Source: Pseudomonas sp. PIC25
GTDB taxonomy: Bacteria > Pseudomonadota > Gammaproteobacteria > Pseudomonadales > Pseudomonadaceae
Direction of reading: 5' to 3'
Assembly: GCF_002286785.1 (NCBI RefSeq)
Contig: NZ_MUJY01000181.1
Coordinates: forward strand, 1 to 64,000
DNA: 64,000 nucleotides
In this document: one piece after another, positions 14,160-26,202 of the stretch
Layout: each line of letters starts with the position of its first letter
Numbering within the stretch: the stretch's first letter is position 1
Program-made: the position numbers and the translations under genes
Notes under the pieces: generated by a model
The model's database searches: none
Seen by the model: the letters and a program-made list of their open reading frames with translations, nothing else
What the model was told of the DNA's origin: nothing

Positions 14160-15140
14160 TTAACCACGTTCGACGGACGAAGGCGACAGCTCGAACGGAT
14201 GGTTGCTGCGCCGCTGGTTGCGATCCTCCCGCGGCGTCGCGCCGAAGAAATTGCGATAGGCGCTGGAGAAGTGCGGACCGGAGCTGAACCCGCAGGACAG
14301 CCCGATCTGGATGATCGACTTGCTGGTCTGCATCAGCATCTGCCGCGCCTTGTTCAGGCGCAGCTCCAGATAGTACTGACTGGGCACGCGATTGAGGTAC
14401 TGCTTGAAGATGCGCTCGAGTTGCCGACGGGAAACACAGACGTGCTGGGCAATCTCGTCGGTGGTCAGCGGCTCCTCGATGTTGGCCTCCATCAACAAGA
14501 CGGCCTGGGTCAGCTTCGGATGGCTGGAGCCAAGGCGGTTCTGCAGCGGAATGCGCTGGCGCTCCCCACCCTCGCGGATGCGTTCCACCACCAGCTCCTC
14601 GCTCACCGCGCCGGCCAGCTCGGCGCCGTGGTCGCGGGCCAGCACCGCCAGCAGCAGGTCCAGCACGGCCAAACCGCCACAGGCGGTCAGGCGGTCGCGG
14701 TCCCAGTCGAACAGATGGCTGGTGGCGATCACCTTGGGGAAGCGCTCGGTGAAGTCGTCCTGCCAGCGCCAGTGCACCGCTGCCCGGTAGCCATCGAGCA
14801 ACCCGAGCAGGGCCAGCGGATAAATGCCGGCAGACAATCCGCCAACCACGCAGCCGGCACGCACCACCTGGCGCAACGCACTGGCCAGCGCCGGCGCCAG
14901 TTGGGTCGGCGGCTCGTCGGCAACCAGGAACAACTTCTGACAGCCCTCCAGCTTGCCCGCCCAGGGCTCGCCTGGCAGCCGCCAGTCACCCTCGGCGACC
15001 GGCTCGGCCTGGAGAAACAGGAGTTCGTACACCACGTCGGGGTGGACGCGCTGGGCAACGCGCAAGGCTTCCTCGGCCAGCGCCAGGGTCATTGCCTTGG
15101 TGCCGGGCCAGATCAGGAAGGCGATTCGATGTGAGGTCAT
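14160..15140 (-). CDS. argR: Arginine-responsive AraC-family regulator ArgR
   Basis: This 326-aa transcription factor controls arginine uptake, breakdown and synthesis in Pseudomonas. It is unrelated to the enterobacterial ArgR repressor. An N-terminal DJ-1/PfpI-like sensor domain (about 1-190) is followed by an AraC HTH domain (about 215-315: TTDEIAQHVCVSRRQLERIF and SIIQIGLSCGFSSGPHFSSAYR). It is the last gene of aotJQMOP-argR, 31 bp after aotP, so it is expected to be autoregulated from the aotJ operator. Confidence 0.96.
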   Translation of the reverse strand: MTSHRIAFLIWPGTKAMTLALAEEALRVAQRVHPDVVYELLFLQAEPVAEGDWRLPGEPWAGKLEGCQKLFLVADEPPTQLAPALASALRQVVRAGCVVGGLSAGIYPLALLGLLDGYRAAVHWRWQDDFTERFPKVIATSHLFDWDRDRLTACGGLAVLDLLLAVLARDHGAELAGAVSEELVVERIREGGERQRIPLQNRLGSSHPKLTQAVLLMEANIEEPLTTDEIAQHVCVSRRQLERIFKQYLNRVPSQYYLELRLNKARQMLMQTSKSIIQIGLSCGFSSGPHFSSAYRNFFGATPREDRNQRRSNHPFELSPSSVERG

Positions 15141-15171
15141 GTCAGGGCAGTTTAGGCGAGATGGGAGAAGC

Positions 15172-15936
15172 TTACTTCAAGCTGCCGGAAAGGAACTGCT
15201 TCAATCGCTCGGACTGAGGATTCACCAGCACCTCCTTCGGACAGCCGCGCTCTTCCACCAACCCCTTGTGCAGGAACACCAGCTGGTTGGACACCTCGCG
15301 GGCAAAGCCCATCTCATGGGTGACCACCACCATGGTGCGGCCTTCGGTCGCCAGGTCCTGCATCACCTTGAGCACTTCGCCGACCAGTTCAGGGTCGAGG
15401 GCCGACGTCGGTTCGTCGAACAGCATCACCTCCGGCTCCATCGCCAGGGCACGGGCGATGGCCACACGCTGCTGCTCGCCACCGGACATGTGCCCCGGAT
15501 AGGCATCCTTGCGGTGCGCCACGCCAACCTTGGCCAAGTAGTGCTCGGCCTTTTCCTGGGCCTCCTTCTTGGTCACGCCGAGCACGTGCACCGGCGCTTC
15601 CATGACGTTTTCCAGGGCGGTCATGTGCGACCACAGGTTGAAATGCTGGAACACCATGGACAAGCGCGAGCGCATGCGCTGCAACTGCTTCGGATCGGCC
15701 GCCTTGAGCGCACCGTCCTTGTTGGCGACCAGCTTCAGCTCTTCGCCATTGAGCAGAATCTTGCCGCCGTGCGGCTGTTCCAGCAGGTTGATGCAGCGCA
15801 GGAAGGTACTCTTGCCGGAGCCACTGGAGCCGATGATGCTGATCACATCGCCCGCCTTGGCCGCCAGGGAGACGCCCTTGAGCACTTCATGGCTGCCGTA
15901 GCGCTTGTGCAAGTCCTGGACTTCGAGTTTGTACAT
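15172..15936 (-). CDS. aotP: Arginine/ornithine ABC transporter ATPase
   Basis: This 254-aa ATPase powers AotJQM uptake of arginine and ornithine. It has Walker A (GSSGSGKST, about 35-43), the Q loop, the signature [15 protein letters not shown], Walker B ([13 protein letters not shown]) and the switch histidine in [10 protein letters not shown]. It is a typical polar amino acid family member, 26 bp downstream of aotO. Confidence 0.97.
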   Translation of the reverse strand: MYKLEVQDLHKRYGSHEVLKGVSLAAKAGDVISIIGSSGSGKSTFLRCINLLEQPHGGKILLNGEELKLVANKDGALKAADPKQLQRMRSRLSMVFQHFNLWSHMTALENVMEAPVHVLGVTKKEAQEKAEHYLAKVGVAHRKDAYPGHMSGGEQQRVAIARALAMEPEVMLFDEPTSALDPELVGEVLKVMQDLATEGRTMVVVTHEMGFAREVSNQLVFLHKGLVEERGCPKEVLVNPQSERLKQFLSGSLK

Positions 15937-15962
15937 GGTGTCGATTCTCTGAAGGCAATGGA

Positions 15963-17075
15963 TCAGTCGTTGAGCAGGCGACCCTGGCGGATCGGATCGC
16001 GGCCGGCCACCTTGGCCAGCCAGTAGCCCGGCCGGGCATAGCGTTGGCGTTCGATGGCGAAGAGCACACCGGATACCGAGGCGTGCACCGTGGTACAGCG
16101 GTCATCGAGCGGATCGATGACCTGGAACAGCGCGTCGCCCCGCTCCACCCACTCGCCTGCCCGGCGCAGGAAGCTGACCACCCCGGTATGCGGCGGGAAC
16201 AGCAGCTCGGTCCCTTCGAAGGGCATGCCCTCGCAGCAGCTCTCCGGTGCCGCCGGCCAGTCGCCGGCGATCAGCCCTTGCTCGGCGAGGAAACCGAGGA
16301 TCGCCTCGGCATGGGCATCCGCCTGTTCCGGCGTGGTGTCGGTCACCCCCGCCAGTTCCACCGTGGTGGCCAGGCAGGCCAGCGGAATGTCCGCCTGCGG
16401 GAAGGCACGGGACAGCCGCAGCCAGGGCAGCGAGCAGGATTCGTCGAACGAACTGCCGCCAGAGTCCTCCGCCAGCAGTGCCACGCCAGCCCCCAGCCGC
16501 GCGGCCAGGGAGCGCCACTGCGGCCAGTGCTGCGGCAAGGCGTAGAGATGAATGGCCGCATCGAAATCGCAATGCAGGTCGAGCACCACGTCGGCGTCGC
16601 AGGCATGGCACAGCAACAGGCGCTGCAGCCCTTCCAGCTCGCTGGCCGGCGCGGGCAGTTCCTCCAGCACCTCACGCATGGCCTGGCGAATCAGGCGCAC
16701 GTTGGCGCTGGCGTCGTCGCCCAGGGCGTTACCAATACGCGGCCGCACCAGCGCTTCGAGATCGACGAAGCCACGGTTGAAGTTCTTCCCGCTGGCCTGT
16801 TCGAAACGCCCGTGATGCAAGCCCTGGACGAACTGCGCGAGACCGATCGGGTTGGCCACCGGCACCAATTCGATGACGCCGTTCAGGCGCCCTTGCGCCT
16901 CCAGCGCGGCGAGCCGCTGCTTGAGCGACCAGGCGGTGCGCATGCCCGGCAGCTCGTCGGCGTGCAGGCTGGCCTGGATGTAGGCCTTGCGCTCGCCCTG
17001 GCCGTAGCGGAACACACTGAGACGGCGCTCGCTGCCCAGGGTCATCCAGGGCAGGCAATGATCGATGCGTTGCAT
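15963..17075 (-). CDS. aotO: Succinylglutamate desuccinylase/aspartoacylase-family protein AotO
   Basis: This 370-aa zinc-carboxypeptidase-like protein is encoded inside the transporter operon. It shows a zinc motif ([11 protein letters not shown], about 36-46), [16 protein letters not shown], and a [16 protein letters not shown] segment with another likely ligand histidine. Its C-terminal part resembles the biotinyl-lipoyl-like tail of this family. In P. aeruginosa AotO is not needed for transport and its substrate is unknown, so its reaction is not assigned here. Confidence 0.9.
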   Translation of the reverse strand: MQRIDHCLPWMTLGSERRLSVFRYGQGERKAYIQASLHADELPGMRTAWSLKQRLAALEAQGRLNGVIELVPVANPIGLAQFVQGLHHGRFEQASGKNFNRGFVDLEALVRPRIGNALGDDASANVRLIRQAMREVLEELPAPASELEGLQRLLLCHACDADVVLDLHCDFDAAIHLYALPQHWPQWRSLAARLGAGVALLAEDSGGSSFDESCSLPWLRLSRAFPQADIPLACLATTVELAGVTDTTPEQADAHAEAILGFLAEQGLIAGDWPAAPESCCEGMPFEGTELLFPPHTGVVSFLRRAGEWVERGDALFQVIDPLDDRCTTVHASVSGVLFAIERQRYARPGYWLAKVAGRDPIRQGRLLND

Positions 17076-17085
17076 GGGCTGCTCC

Positions 17086-17784
17086 TCAGGCTTTGCGCGG
17101 CGCCATGTAGCCGAGCCAGCGGCGTTCGGCGCGCTTGAACAGGCGCACCAGCACGAAGGTCAGGCACAGGTAGAAGACCCCCGCGGTGATGTAGGCCTCG
17201 AACGGCAGGTAGTACTGCGAGCTGACGGTACGCGCCGCGCCGGTGATGTCGATCAGGGTAACGATGGAGGCCAGGCTGGTGGTGTGCAGCATCATGATCA
17301 CCTCGTTGCTGTACTGCGGCAACGCACGGCGCAGCGCGGACGGCAGGAGGATGCGACGGTACAGCTTGAAGCGCGACATACCCACCGCCTTGGCCGCTTC
17401 GATCTCGCCATGGGGCGTGGCCTTGAGGCTGCCGGCGAGAATTTCCGCGGTGTAGGCACTGGTATTGATGGCGAAGGCCAGGCAGGCACAGAAGGTCGCG
17501 TTGGAGAAATAAGGCCAGAGGAAGCTCTCGCGCACCGCGGCGAACTGCGCCAGTCCGTAGTAGATCAGGAACAGCTGCACCAGCATCGGCGTGCCGCGAA
17601 TGACGTAGGTGTAGAGCCAGGCCGGGAAGTTCACCGCCGGTTGGCGGGAGACCCGCATCAGCGCCAGCGGCACCGCCACGGTCAGGCCCACGGCCAGGGA
17701 AATCAGCAGGAGCTTGAGGGTAACCAGAACGCCGTTGAAGTACAGCGGCAGGTTTTCCCAGATCACGGAGAAGTCGAGGATCAT
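17086..17784 (-). CDS. aotM: Arginine/ornithine ABC transporter permease AotM
   Basis: This 232-aa inner-membrane permease of the HisMQ family has about five membrane segments and the EAA motif (EIEAAKAVGMSRFKLYRRILLPSAL, about 145-169). It pairs with AotQ. Its ATG overlaps the aotQ stop by 4 bases (ATGA). Confidence 0.96.
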   Translation of the reverse strand: MILDFSVIWENLPLYFNGVLVTLKLLLISLAVGLTVAVPLALMRVSRQPAVNFPAWLYTYVIRGTPMLVQLFLIYYGLAQFAAVRESFLWPYFSNATFCACLAFAINTSAYTAEILAGSLKATPHGEIEAAKAVGMSRFKLYRRILLPSALRRALPQYSNEVIMMLHTTSLASIVTLIDITGAARTVSSQYYLPFEAYITAGVFYLCLTFVLVRLFKRAERRWLGYMAPRKA

Positions 17785-18470
17785 AGTTCAGCCGCCTTGA
17801 CGCCAACGCTGTAGCGTTTCTCCAGGAAGCGCAGGGCCAGCAGGGAAACGCTGGTCAGCACCAGGTAGAGGGCCGCCACGGCCAGATAGAAGGTGAAGGG
17901 TTCGCGGGTGGCATCCGCCGCGCTCTTGGCCTTGAACATCATGTCCTGCAGGCCGACCACCGAAATCAGCGCGGTGGCCTTGGTCAGCACCAGCCAGTTG
18001 TTGGTGAAGCCCGGGATGGCGAAGCGGATCATCTGCGGCACCAGGATGCGGAAGAACACTTGGACCCCGCTCATGCCATAGGCGGCGCCCGCCTCGCCCT
18101 GCCCTTTCGGAATCGCCATGAAGGCGCCACGGAACGTCTCGGAGAGGTAGGCGCCAAAGATGAAACCGAGGGTGCCGACACCGGCGGCGAAGGCATCGAT
18201 CTCGATGTAATCCTCGTAACCCAGCATGGGTGCCACGCGGTTCACGATGTCCTGGCCGCCGTAGAAGATCAGCAGGATCAGCACCAGGTCCGGAATACCC
18301 CGGATCACCGTGGCATAGGCGTCGCCGAGCAGCGCCAGCCATTTGATCGGCGAAAGACGGAAGGCCGCGCCCAGCAGGCCGAGCAGGATGGCCACCGCCA
18401 TGGAAGTCAGGGCTAACAACAGGGTGAGCCAGGCACCGTCGACGATGGTCGACCCATAGCCGTTCAGCAT
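17781..18470 (-). CDS. aotQ: Arginine/ornithine ABC transporter permease AotQ
   Basis: This 229-aa HisMQ-family permease starts MLNGYGSTIVDGAWLTLLLA. It has about five membrane segments and the EAA loop (GQGEAGAAYGMSGVQVFFRILVPQ, about 125-148). It follows aotJ after a 191-bp gap that holds a long-range inverted repeat, and it is translationally coupled to aotM. Confidence 0.96.
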   Translation of the reverse strand: MLNGYGSTIVDGAWLTLLLALTSMAVAILLGLLGAAFRLSPIKWLALLGDAYATVIRGIPDLVLILLIFYGGQDIVNRVAPMLGYEDYIEIDAFAAGVGTLGFIFGAYLSETFRGAFMAIPKGQGEAGAAYGMSGVQVFFRILVPQMIRFAIPGFTNNWLVLTKATALISVVGLQDMMFKAKSAADATREPFTFYLAVAALYLVLTSVSLLALRFLEKRYSVGVKAAEL

Positions 18471-18524
18471 GATCTCAAGTCCTCATGCAGCGCCCCCGGG
18501 AACCGGGCGGCGCCGGAAACGAAA

Positions 18525-18649
18525 AAGCGGCACAACAGTCAGGTTAGCCCCGAACGATCCCTCCCGAACCGCTCCGGCCCCGCATCCGGAGGAATCGTCC
18601 CTCCTTCCGCTTCACGCTGCGTCCTGCGCGAACCCTGTCGTGCCGCTTT
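18525..18649 (-). terminator. Long-range stem-loop in the aotJ-aotQ gap
   Basis: In the minus-strand transcript a 15-nt arm (from 18649) starting AAAGCGGCAC pairs with a 15-nt arm ending at 18525, with 14 of 15 positions complementary. They enclose about 95 nt that can fold further, and the distal arm runs into TTTTTCG. Such a structure can stabilise the abundant binding-protein message and attenuate the permease genes; that role is inferred. Confidence 0.6.
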
Positions 18650-18661
18650 CGGAGAAAGCGA

Positions 18662-19435
18662 TTACTCGCCGTAGACGTTGAAGTCGAAGTACTTGTCCTG
18701 GACTTCCTTGTACTTGCCGTTGGCACGGATCGCCGCGATGGCCGCGGTGATCTTGTCGGCCAGGGCCTTGTCGCCCTTGCGTACGGCGATACCGACGCCT
18801 TCGCCGAAATACTTCGTGTCGGTGTAGTCCGGGCCGACCAGGGCGAAGCCCTTGCCTGCGTCGGTCTTGAGGAAACCGTCGTCGATGTTCACCACGTCGG
18901 CCAAGGTCGCGTCGAGGCGGCCGGCGGCGAGGTCGAGGAAGATTTCGTTCTGCGAGCTGTAGCGGACCACTTCGATACCGGCCGGCACGTAGACGTCGGT
19001 AGCGTAGCGGTCATAAATGGAGGCGCGCTGCACGCCAACCTTCTTGCCCTTCAGGTCGACCAGCGGGTCCTTGATCTCGGTACCGGCCTTCATCGCCAGC
19101 TTGGCGGGGGTGTGGTAGTACTTGCCGGTGAAGTCCACCGACTTCTTGCGCTCGTCGGTGATCGACATCGACGACAGCACCGCGTCGAACTTACGCACCT
19201 TCAGCGCCGGGATCAGGCCGTCGAACTCCTGCTCGATCCACTTGCACTCCACTTTCATCTCTTCGCAGAGCGCATTGCCAATGTCGTAGTCGAAGCCGGT
19301 GATCTTGCCTTCGGGAGTCTTGTAGGCGAAGGGCGGGTAGGCCGCTTCGATGCCGATGCGCAGGGGCTTTTCCGCCATCGCCAGCGGCGACAGCACGGAC
19401 AGCGCCATGGCGCCGAGAAGTACGATCTTTTTCAT
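18662..19435 (-). CDS. aotJ: Arginine/ornithine periplasmic binding protein
   Basis: This 257-aa class II solute-binding protein captures arginine and ornithine for AotQM-P. The signal peptide MKKIVLLGAMALSVLSPLAMA is cleaved before EKPLRIGIEAAYPPFAYKTPEG. The family blocks GFDYDIGNALC, VDFTGKYYHTPAKL and GVQRASIYDRYATDVY follow. The start was chosen for the signal peptide and the AAGGAG ahead of it; the open frame extends 39 codons further upstream without support. It is the first gene of aotJQMOP-argR. Confidence 0.97.
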   Translation of the reverse strand: MKKIVLLGAMALSVLSPLAMAEKPLRIGIEAAYPPFAYKTPEGKITGFDYDIGNALCEEMKVECKWIEQEFDGLIPALKVRKFDAVLSSMSITDERKKSVDFTGKYYHTPAKLAMKAGTEIKDPLVDLKGKKVGVQRASIYDRYATDVYVPAGIEVVRYSSQNEIFLDLAAGRLDATLADVVNIDDGFLKTDAGKGFALVGPDYTDTKYFGEGVGIAVRKGDKALADKITAAIAAIRANGKYKEVQDKYFDFNVYGE

Positions 19436-19624
19436 CGTGATGACTCCTTCGAATGAGGGTTCAGCGATTGGCAGAATAGGACTCGCCCAGGCCGCTTCCA
19501 GTCCAGCGGCAACGCAACGACGCGGAGTATGGACCCCGGAAAGCGTCGCCATCTTCGCCGAACGGACGAGCGCAGAGGTTCCGGCTGGGTGAGCGGCATT
19601 CTAGCGATAGGCCCAAAGCCGATA

Positions 19625-19661
19625 TTTCTTCAATGCGACAAGTAATTACAAAAGCGCCGGA
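19625..19661 (-). promoter_or_regulatory. ArgR operator upstream of aotJ
   Basis: On the minus strand a perfect half-site TGTCGC-N8-AA (19640-19625) is preceded exactly 21 bp upstream by a degenerate one, TCCGGC-N8-AA (19661-19646). This matches the direct-repeat spacing reported for P. aeruginosa ArgR (TGTCGCN8AAN5 repeats). It lies 190 bp before the aotJ start. Confidence 0.75.
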
Positions 19662-20398
19662 GGCAGCAGGGATGCAGGTTGACAGCGGAGGGAAAAACTG
19701 ATTACGCGAATGATCCAGAACCAGTATATCTAGCAATTAGTGATCCATAAATTCCATAGCCGCTCTAGAACGGTACTCACTGTCTTTATCTTTATTCCAG
19801 CCGTGTCATTTTTCGCCCCATCGCGGTGCCGATTGTTCCCGATGCACCCGGTTGGAGCACATAGCGTTACAGAGAGGTGTTACGACGGCAGACCGTTTCG
19901 TCTGCCGATAAAAATCAGGGAAGCGTGACCTACTGGTCGAGGCTTTGAGTAATGGAAGGTCCCTGGAAAGAGAAAGCTTTGTATGCGTTAAGCGTCTAAC
20001 CCAATCTCTTCCGTATTCGTAGACAGCCCTCTCCCCGGCCCCTCTCCCGTAAACGGGAGAGGGGGATTCGTACTGCTTGACGTAACGAAGTGAGCCGACG
20101 CTTTGGCATCGCCAGAAAGTTTGCAGAAGAGGCGGGGCCAACTTCAGACCCCGTCAGGAAGCCGAGCGGAATCGCCGTGTGGGGGCCGGCCGGGGAAGAC
20201 GAGCAGCATGGATACCGCGAGAGCTGCGATTGGCCAGGGATGGCCCTTCGCGGGGAGACGCCTAGTTCGGATGCCGGGGCAAGCCCTCTTGGTTACTTCC
20301 GGGGCGACAGCCAGAAGCGACTCGCCGGGAGGCGAAACAAGAAGCCTCTACTGAACTCGGTAATGGGTTTGACTCAAATCCCCCTGGCGACAAGGGCC
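19662..20398. other. Long intergenic stretch with repeat debris
   Basis: No gene was recognised here. Bases 19680-20010 are visibly richer in A/T than the surroundings, with short frames lacking ribosome sites. At about 20027-20065 there is a palindromic element, CCCTCTCCC / GGGAGAGGG, of a type dispersed in proteobacterial intergenic DNA. The remainder (20066-20398) is GC-rich with several small hairpins (for example GGCCAGGGATGGCC near 20232). It may be a degraded repeat or gene remnant. Confidence 0.55.
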
Positions 20399-20438
20399 AA
20401 AAAGAAACGCCCCGCACGGCTCGTGACCGGCGGGGCGT
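20399..20438 (-). terminator. Terminator of acsA
   Basis: On the minus strand a 9-bp stem ACGCCCCGC / GCGGGGCGT is followed by TTCTTTTT. It begins 16 bases after the acsA stop. Confidence 0.88.
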
Positions 20439-20453
20439 CTTCAGACAGCCTGA

Positions 20454-22415
<1,962 letters not shown>

Positions 22416-22485
22416 GACTAACACCTCGGTGAGTAGTTGTTTTTTATGGCGCCTTTTGTAGCCCTCCCCCTGCAAGCGAACCATT

Positions 22486-22520
22486 CGACCATGGTCTTAC
22501 CGGTCTACGACCATGGTCGT
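22486..22520. promoter_or_regulatory. Twin palindromic operator upstream of acsA
   Basis: The palindrome GACCATGGTC occurs twice (22487-22496 and 22509-22518) with centres 22 bp apart, two helical turns. The second copy extends to the perfect 14-mer ACGACCATGGTCGT. The spacing and position suggest an activator site for acsA. In Pseudomonas a LuxR-type response regulator (ErdR/CrbR) activates acs, but its motif was not available to me, so the protein is a guess. Confidence 0.6.
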
Positions 22521-22614
22521 GCGTTACCCATGCGAGGGCTCTGGCATGCTGGTTCTAGCGGATAGGACGAGGTCGGCTCGGGGAAGAATGGCCACGCAGA
22601 ACGGGGGGTGGCAG

Positions 22615-22715
22615 GGGCGAATTCATTCGCCCAATTGTCATGCCGTGATCCGGCGATGATGCGTACGACTTCGCCCCAAGCGCCACCCGCAGCCCGGATA
22701 AGCGCCAGCGCAATC
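22615..22715. repeat. REP-like palindromes between dctP and acsA
   Basis: GGGCGAAT-TC-ATTCGCCC (22615-22632) is the same element seen again at 35456-35473 and, inverted, at 35189-35206. A second unit around 22690-22715 on the minus strand reads CCGGATTGCGCTGGCGCTTA, a common dispersed Pseudomonas type. No gene remnant was recognised in the 329-bp gap between acsA and dctP. Confidence 0.65.
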
Positions 22716-22744
22716 CGGAAATCTCACCGCACCAGACGCACGCC

Positions 22745-23770
<1,026 letters not shown>

Positions 23771-23816
23771 TCAGTGCTGAAAAGGGAATGGCGCGCCGCC
23801 TCGCGGCGAGAACGCC

Positions 23817-24644
23817 CTATGCCGGATCGAGCCCGGCGCGTTGCAGCAGGCGGCGGGCGCGGCCGATCACCGGCGCGTCGACCATCTGCCCATCGACCAC
23901 GAACACCCCGTCGCCCGAAGCGTTCGCGGCCATGATCCGGCGTGCCCAGGCGAGTTCCTCGGCGCTGGGCATCAGCGCTTCGTGGACCACCGCGACCTGG
24001 CTCGGGTGGATGCACAGCAGCCCGCCGAAGCCCATATCACGAGCGTTGCGCGCGGCCTCGGCGAGCCCGTCGTGGTCGGCGATGGCGGGAAACACGGTGT
24101 CCAGCGGCGCCGCCAGCCCGGCCGTGCGGCTGTGCAGGAGCAGCGCGTAGCGGGCCTGATCGAGGATACGTTCGGCGGCCGCGCTGCCGCTGGAAATCCC
24201 CAGGTCGAGGCCGAGGTCGAGACCGCCGAAGGACAACCGCTCGACACCGACGCTTCGGGCGATTTCCGCCAGCGCCAGCAGCCCCGCCGCGCTTTCCACC
24301 AGCGGCCAAACCGGCTTGCCGCAGGCCGCCGCCACAATCGTCTGGGCAACGCTCTCCACCTTGGGCAGCAGCACGCCGATCACGCCGGAATAGCGCTGGC
24401 ACAGCGCGAGATCGGCGGTTTGGCCGGGGTGGCCCGGGGCATTGATCCGCACCCGCACACAGGCATCGGGATTGGCGGCGAGGAACGCATCCAGATGGGC
24501 ACGCGCCTCCTCCTTCTGCGCCTCCGGCACGGCATCTTCGAGATCGACGATGACCGCGTCGGCACCGCTGACCAGGGCCTTGGGAATACGCTCCGGCCGG
24601 GTCGCCGGGACGAACAGGGCGGAGCGGATGAGCGTGGTGTTCAT
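23817..24644 (-). CDS. ccl: (S)-Citramalyl-CoA lyase
   Basis: This 275-aa HpcH/CitE-family lyase cleaves citramalyl-CoA to acetyl-CoA and pyruvate, the last step of itaconate breakdown. It has the motifs RSALFVPATRPERIPKAL, VIVDLEDAVPEAQKEEAR (Mg-binding), RINAPG, LLPKVES and FGGLDLGLDLG. The start MNTTLIRSALF is the family start; the frame extends upstream into repeat sequence. It is identified by cluster as well as family, since CitE homologues act on several substrates. Confidence 0.88.
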   Translation of the reverse strand: MNTTLIRSALFVPATRPERIPKALVSGADAVIVDLEDAVPEAQKEEARAHLDAFLAANPDACVRVRINAPGHPGQTADLALCQRYSGVIGVLLPKVESVAQTIVAAACGKPVWPLVESAAGLLALAEIARSVGVERLSFGGLDLGLDLGISSGSAAAERILDQARYALLLHSRTAGLAAPLDTVFPAIADHDGLAEAARNARDMGFGGLLCIHPSQVAVVHEALMPSAEELAWARRIMAANASGDGVFVVDGQMVDAPVIGRARRLLQRAGLDPA

Positions 24645-24713
24645 GGTGTGTCCTATGCAAAAAACCGTTGGCGAGATCGATCCGAGATAACGCGATATCA
24701 CCGCATGTCTGTT

Positions 24714-24866
24714 CGCGAATGAATTCGCTCCCACAAAAGGAGCCATCTGCATAGCCCGGCGTACGCCGATGCATCGCCGGGCGGATTTATCCGCCCGCGA
24801 GGCTCCGCCGAACGAATGCATCTGCCCCTTCACGTAACCCTGTAGGAGCCAGCTCTGCTGGCGATC
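24714..24866. repeat. Cluster of three REP-like palindromes between ict and ccl
   Basis: Three different units occupy the 231-bp gap: GCGAAT-GA-ATTCGC (24715-24728), GGGCGGAT-TT-ATCCGCCC (24779-24796), and a GTAGGAGCCAGCTCTGCTGG unit (from 24842) identical to units at 35231 and 35360. They lie inside an operon, where such hairpins can modulate mRNA stability. Confidence 0.75.
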
Positions 24867-24875
24867 CGTGCGTCT

Positions 24876-26084
24876 CTACACCGCACCGGCCTCACGCAAT
24901 TGCCGGATATCGCTCTCGGCGAACCCCAGTTCGGCGAGCAGGGATTCGGTGTGTTGGCCCAGCGCTGGCACCGGATCCATGCGCGGGGCGAAGGCGTTGT
25001 TGCGTCCCGGCGGCAGCAGGGCCGGCAGCGGGCCGGACGGGCTGTCCACCTCGCGCCAACAGTCGCGTGCCTGCAATTGCGGATGCGCCCAGACACCGGC
25101 CATGTCGTTCACATGGGCGTTGGCGATCTGCGCGGCCTCCAGCCGTTCGATCACCTGTTCGGCGCTGAGCCCGGCGAAGGTCTCGACGATCAGCGCCCGC
25201 AGCACCTCGCGATTGGCCGAACGCTTGAAATTGGCGGAGAAGCGCTCGTCGCCAGCCAGTTCCGGCCGCAGCAGGACCCTCTCGCAGAACAGTTGCCACT
25301 CGCGCTCGTTCTGCAGGCCGAGCATCACGGTGCCGCCGTCGCCGGTGGGGAACGGCCCGTAGGGGTAGATGGTGGCGTGGGCGGCGCCGGCGCGCGGCGG
25401 CGGCGGTGCGCCGTCGAAGGCGTAGTACAGCGGGTAGCCCATCCACTCCACCAGGCTTTCCAGCATGGACACATCCACCCGGCTGCCCTGTCCGGTCTTC
25501 TCCCGCAACATCAGTGCGGAGAGCACGCCGGTGTAGGCGTACATGCCGGAAGCAATATCGGCGATGGAGCAGCCGGCCTTGGCCATCTGGTCCTCGCCGG
25601 GGCCGCCGGTCACGGAGAGGAAGCCACCCTCGCTCTGGATCAGCAGGTCGTAGGCTTTCTTCTGCTCGTACGGGCCGCCTTCGCCGTAGCCGGAAATGTC
25701 ACAGACGATCAGCCGCGGAAAGCGCTCATGCAGGGCCTCGAAGGACAGCCCCATGCGCGCCGCCGCGCCGGGTGCGAGGTTCTGTACCAGCACGTCGGCC
25801 TCGCCGAGCAGGCGCTCCAGTACCGCCATGGCCTCGGCGCGCTTGAGATCGAGGGTCAGGCTTTCCTTGGAACGATTGGTCCAGACGAAATGGGAGGCCA
25901 GCCCCCTCACCCGCTCGTCGTAACCACGGGCGAAATCGCCGGAGCCGGGGCGTTCCACCTTGATCACCCGCGCGCCGAGGTCAGCCAGTTGACGAGTACA
26001 GAACGGCGCGGCGATGGCGTGCTCCAGGCTGACCACGGTGATGCCGTCGAGGGGACGTTGTTCGCTTGCGTTCATTGTTTTCAT
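24876..26084 (-). CDS. ict: Itaconate CoA-transferase
   Basis: This 402-aa family III CoA-transferase activates itaconate to itaconyl-CoA, with succinyl-CoA as the usual donor. Visible features are GITVVSLEHAIAAPFCTRQLADLGARVIKVERPG, the catalytic aspartate in KKAYDLLIQSEGG (about 175), and SIADIASGMYAYTGVLSALM. The ATG at 26084 was chosen because AAAGG lies 5 bases upstream; the ATG three codons later is possible. A REP pair lies immediately upstream. The substrate comes from the ich-ccl context. Confidence 0.88.
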   Translation of the reverse strand: MKTMNASEQRPLDGITVVSLEHAIAAPFCTRQLADLGARVIKVERPGSGDFARGYDERVRGLASHFVWTNRSKESLTLDLKRAEAMAVLERLLGEADVLVQNLAPGAAARMGLSFEALHERFPRLIVCDISGYGEGGPYEQKKAYDLLIQSEGGFLSVTGGPGEDQMAKAGCSIADIASGMYAYTGVLSALMLREKTGQGSRVDVSMLESLVEWMGYPLYYAFDGAPPPPRAGAAHATIYPYGPFPTGDGGTVMLGLQNEREWQLFCERVLLRPELAGDERFSANFKRSANREVLRALIVETFAGLSAEQVIERLEAAQIANAHVNDMAGVWAHPQLQARDCWREVDSPSGPLPALLPPGRNNAFAPRMDPVPALGQHTESLLAELGFAESDIRQLREAGAV

Positions 26085-26095
26085 ACCTACCTTTT

Positions 26096-26186
26096 GCAGG
26101 AGCGGATTTATCCGCGAAGATGTCCGCCATCCGGCACAGCAGAAGCTGCCTGACACATTGCATTCGCGGATAAATCCGCTCCCACG
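26096..26186. repeat. Inverted REP pair upstream of ict
   Basis: Two near-identical units face each other: GGAGCGGATTTATCCGCG (from 26099) and CGCGGATAAATCCGCTCCC (to about 26183). About 45 bp lie between them, a BIME-like arrangement. They fill the gap between the prpD-like stop and the ict ribosome site. Confidence 0.8.
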
Positions 26187-26202
26187 GAATGTTCGGTTCG
26201 CG

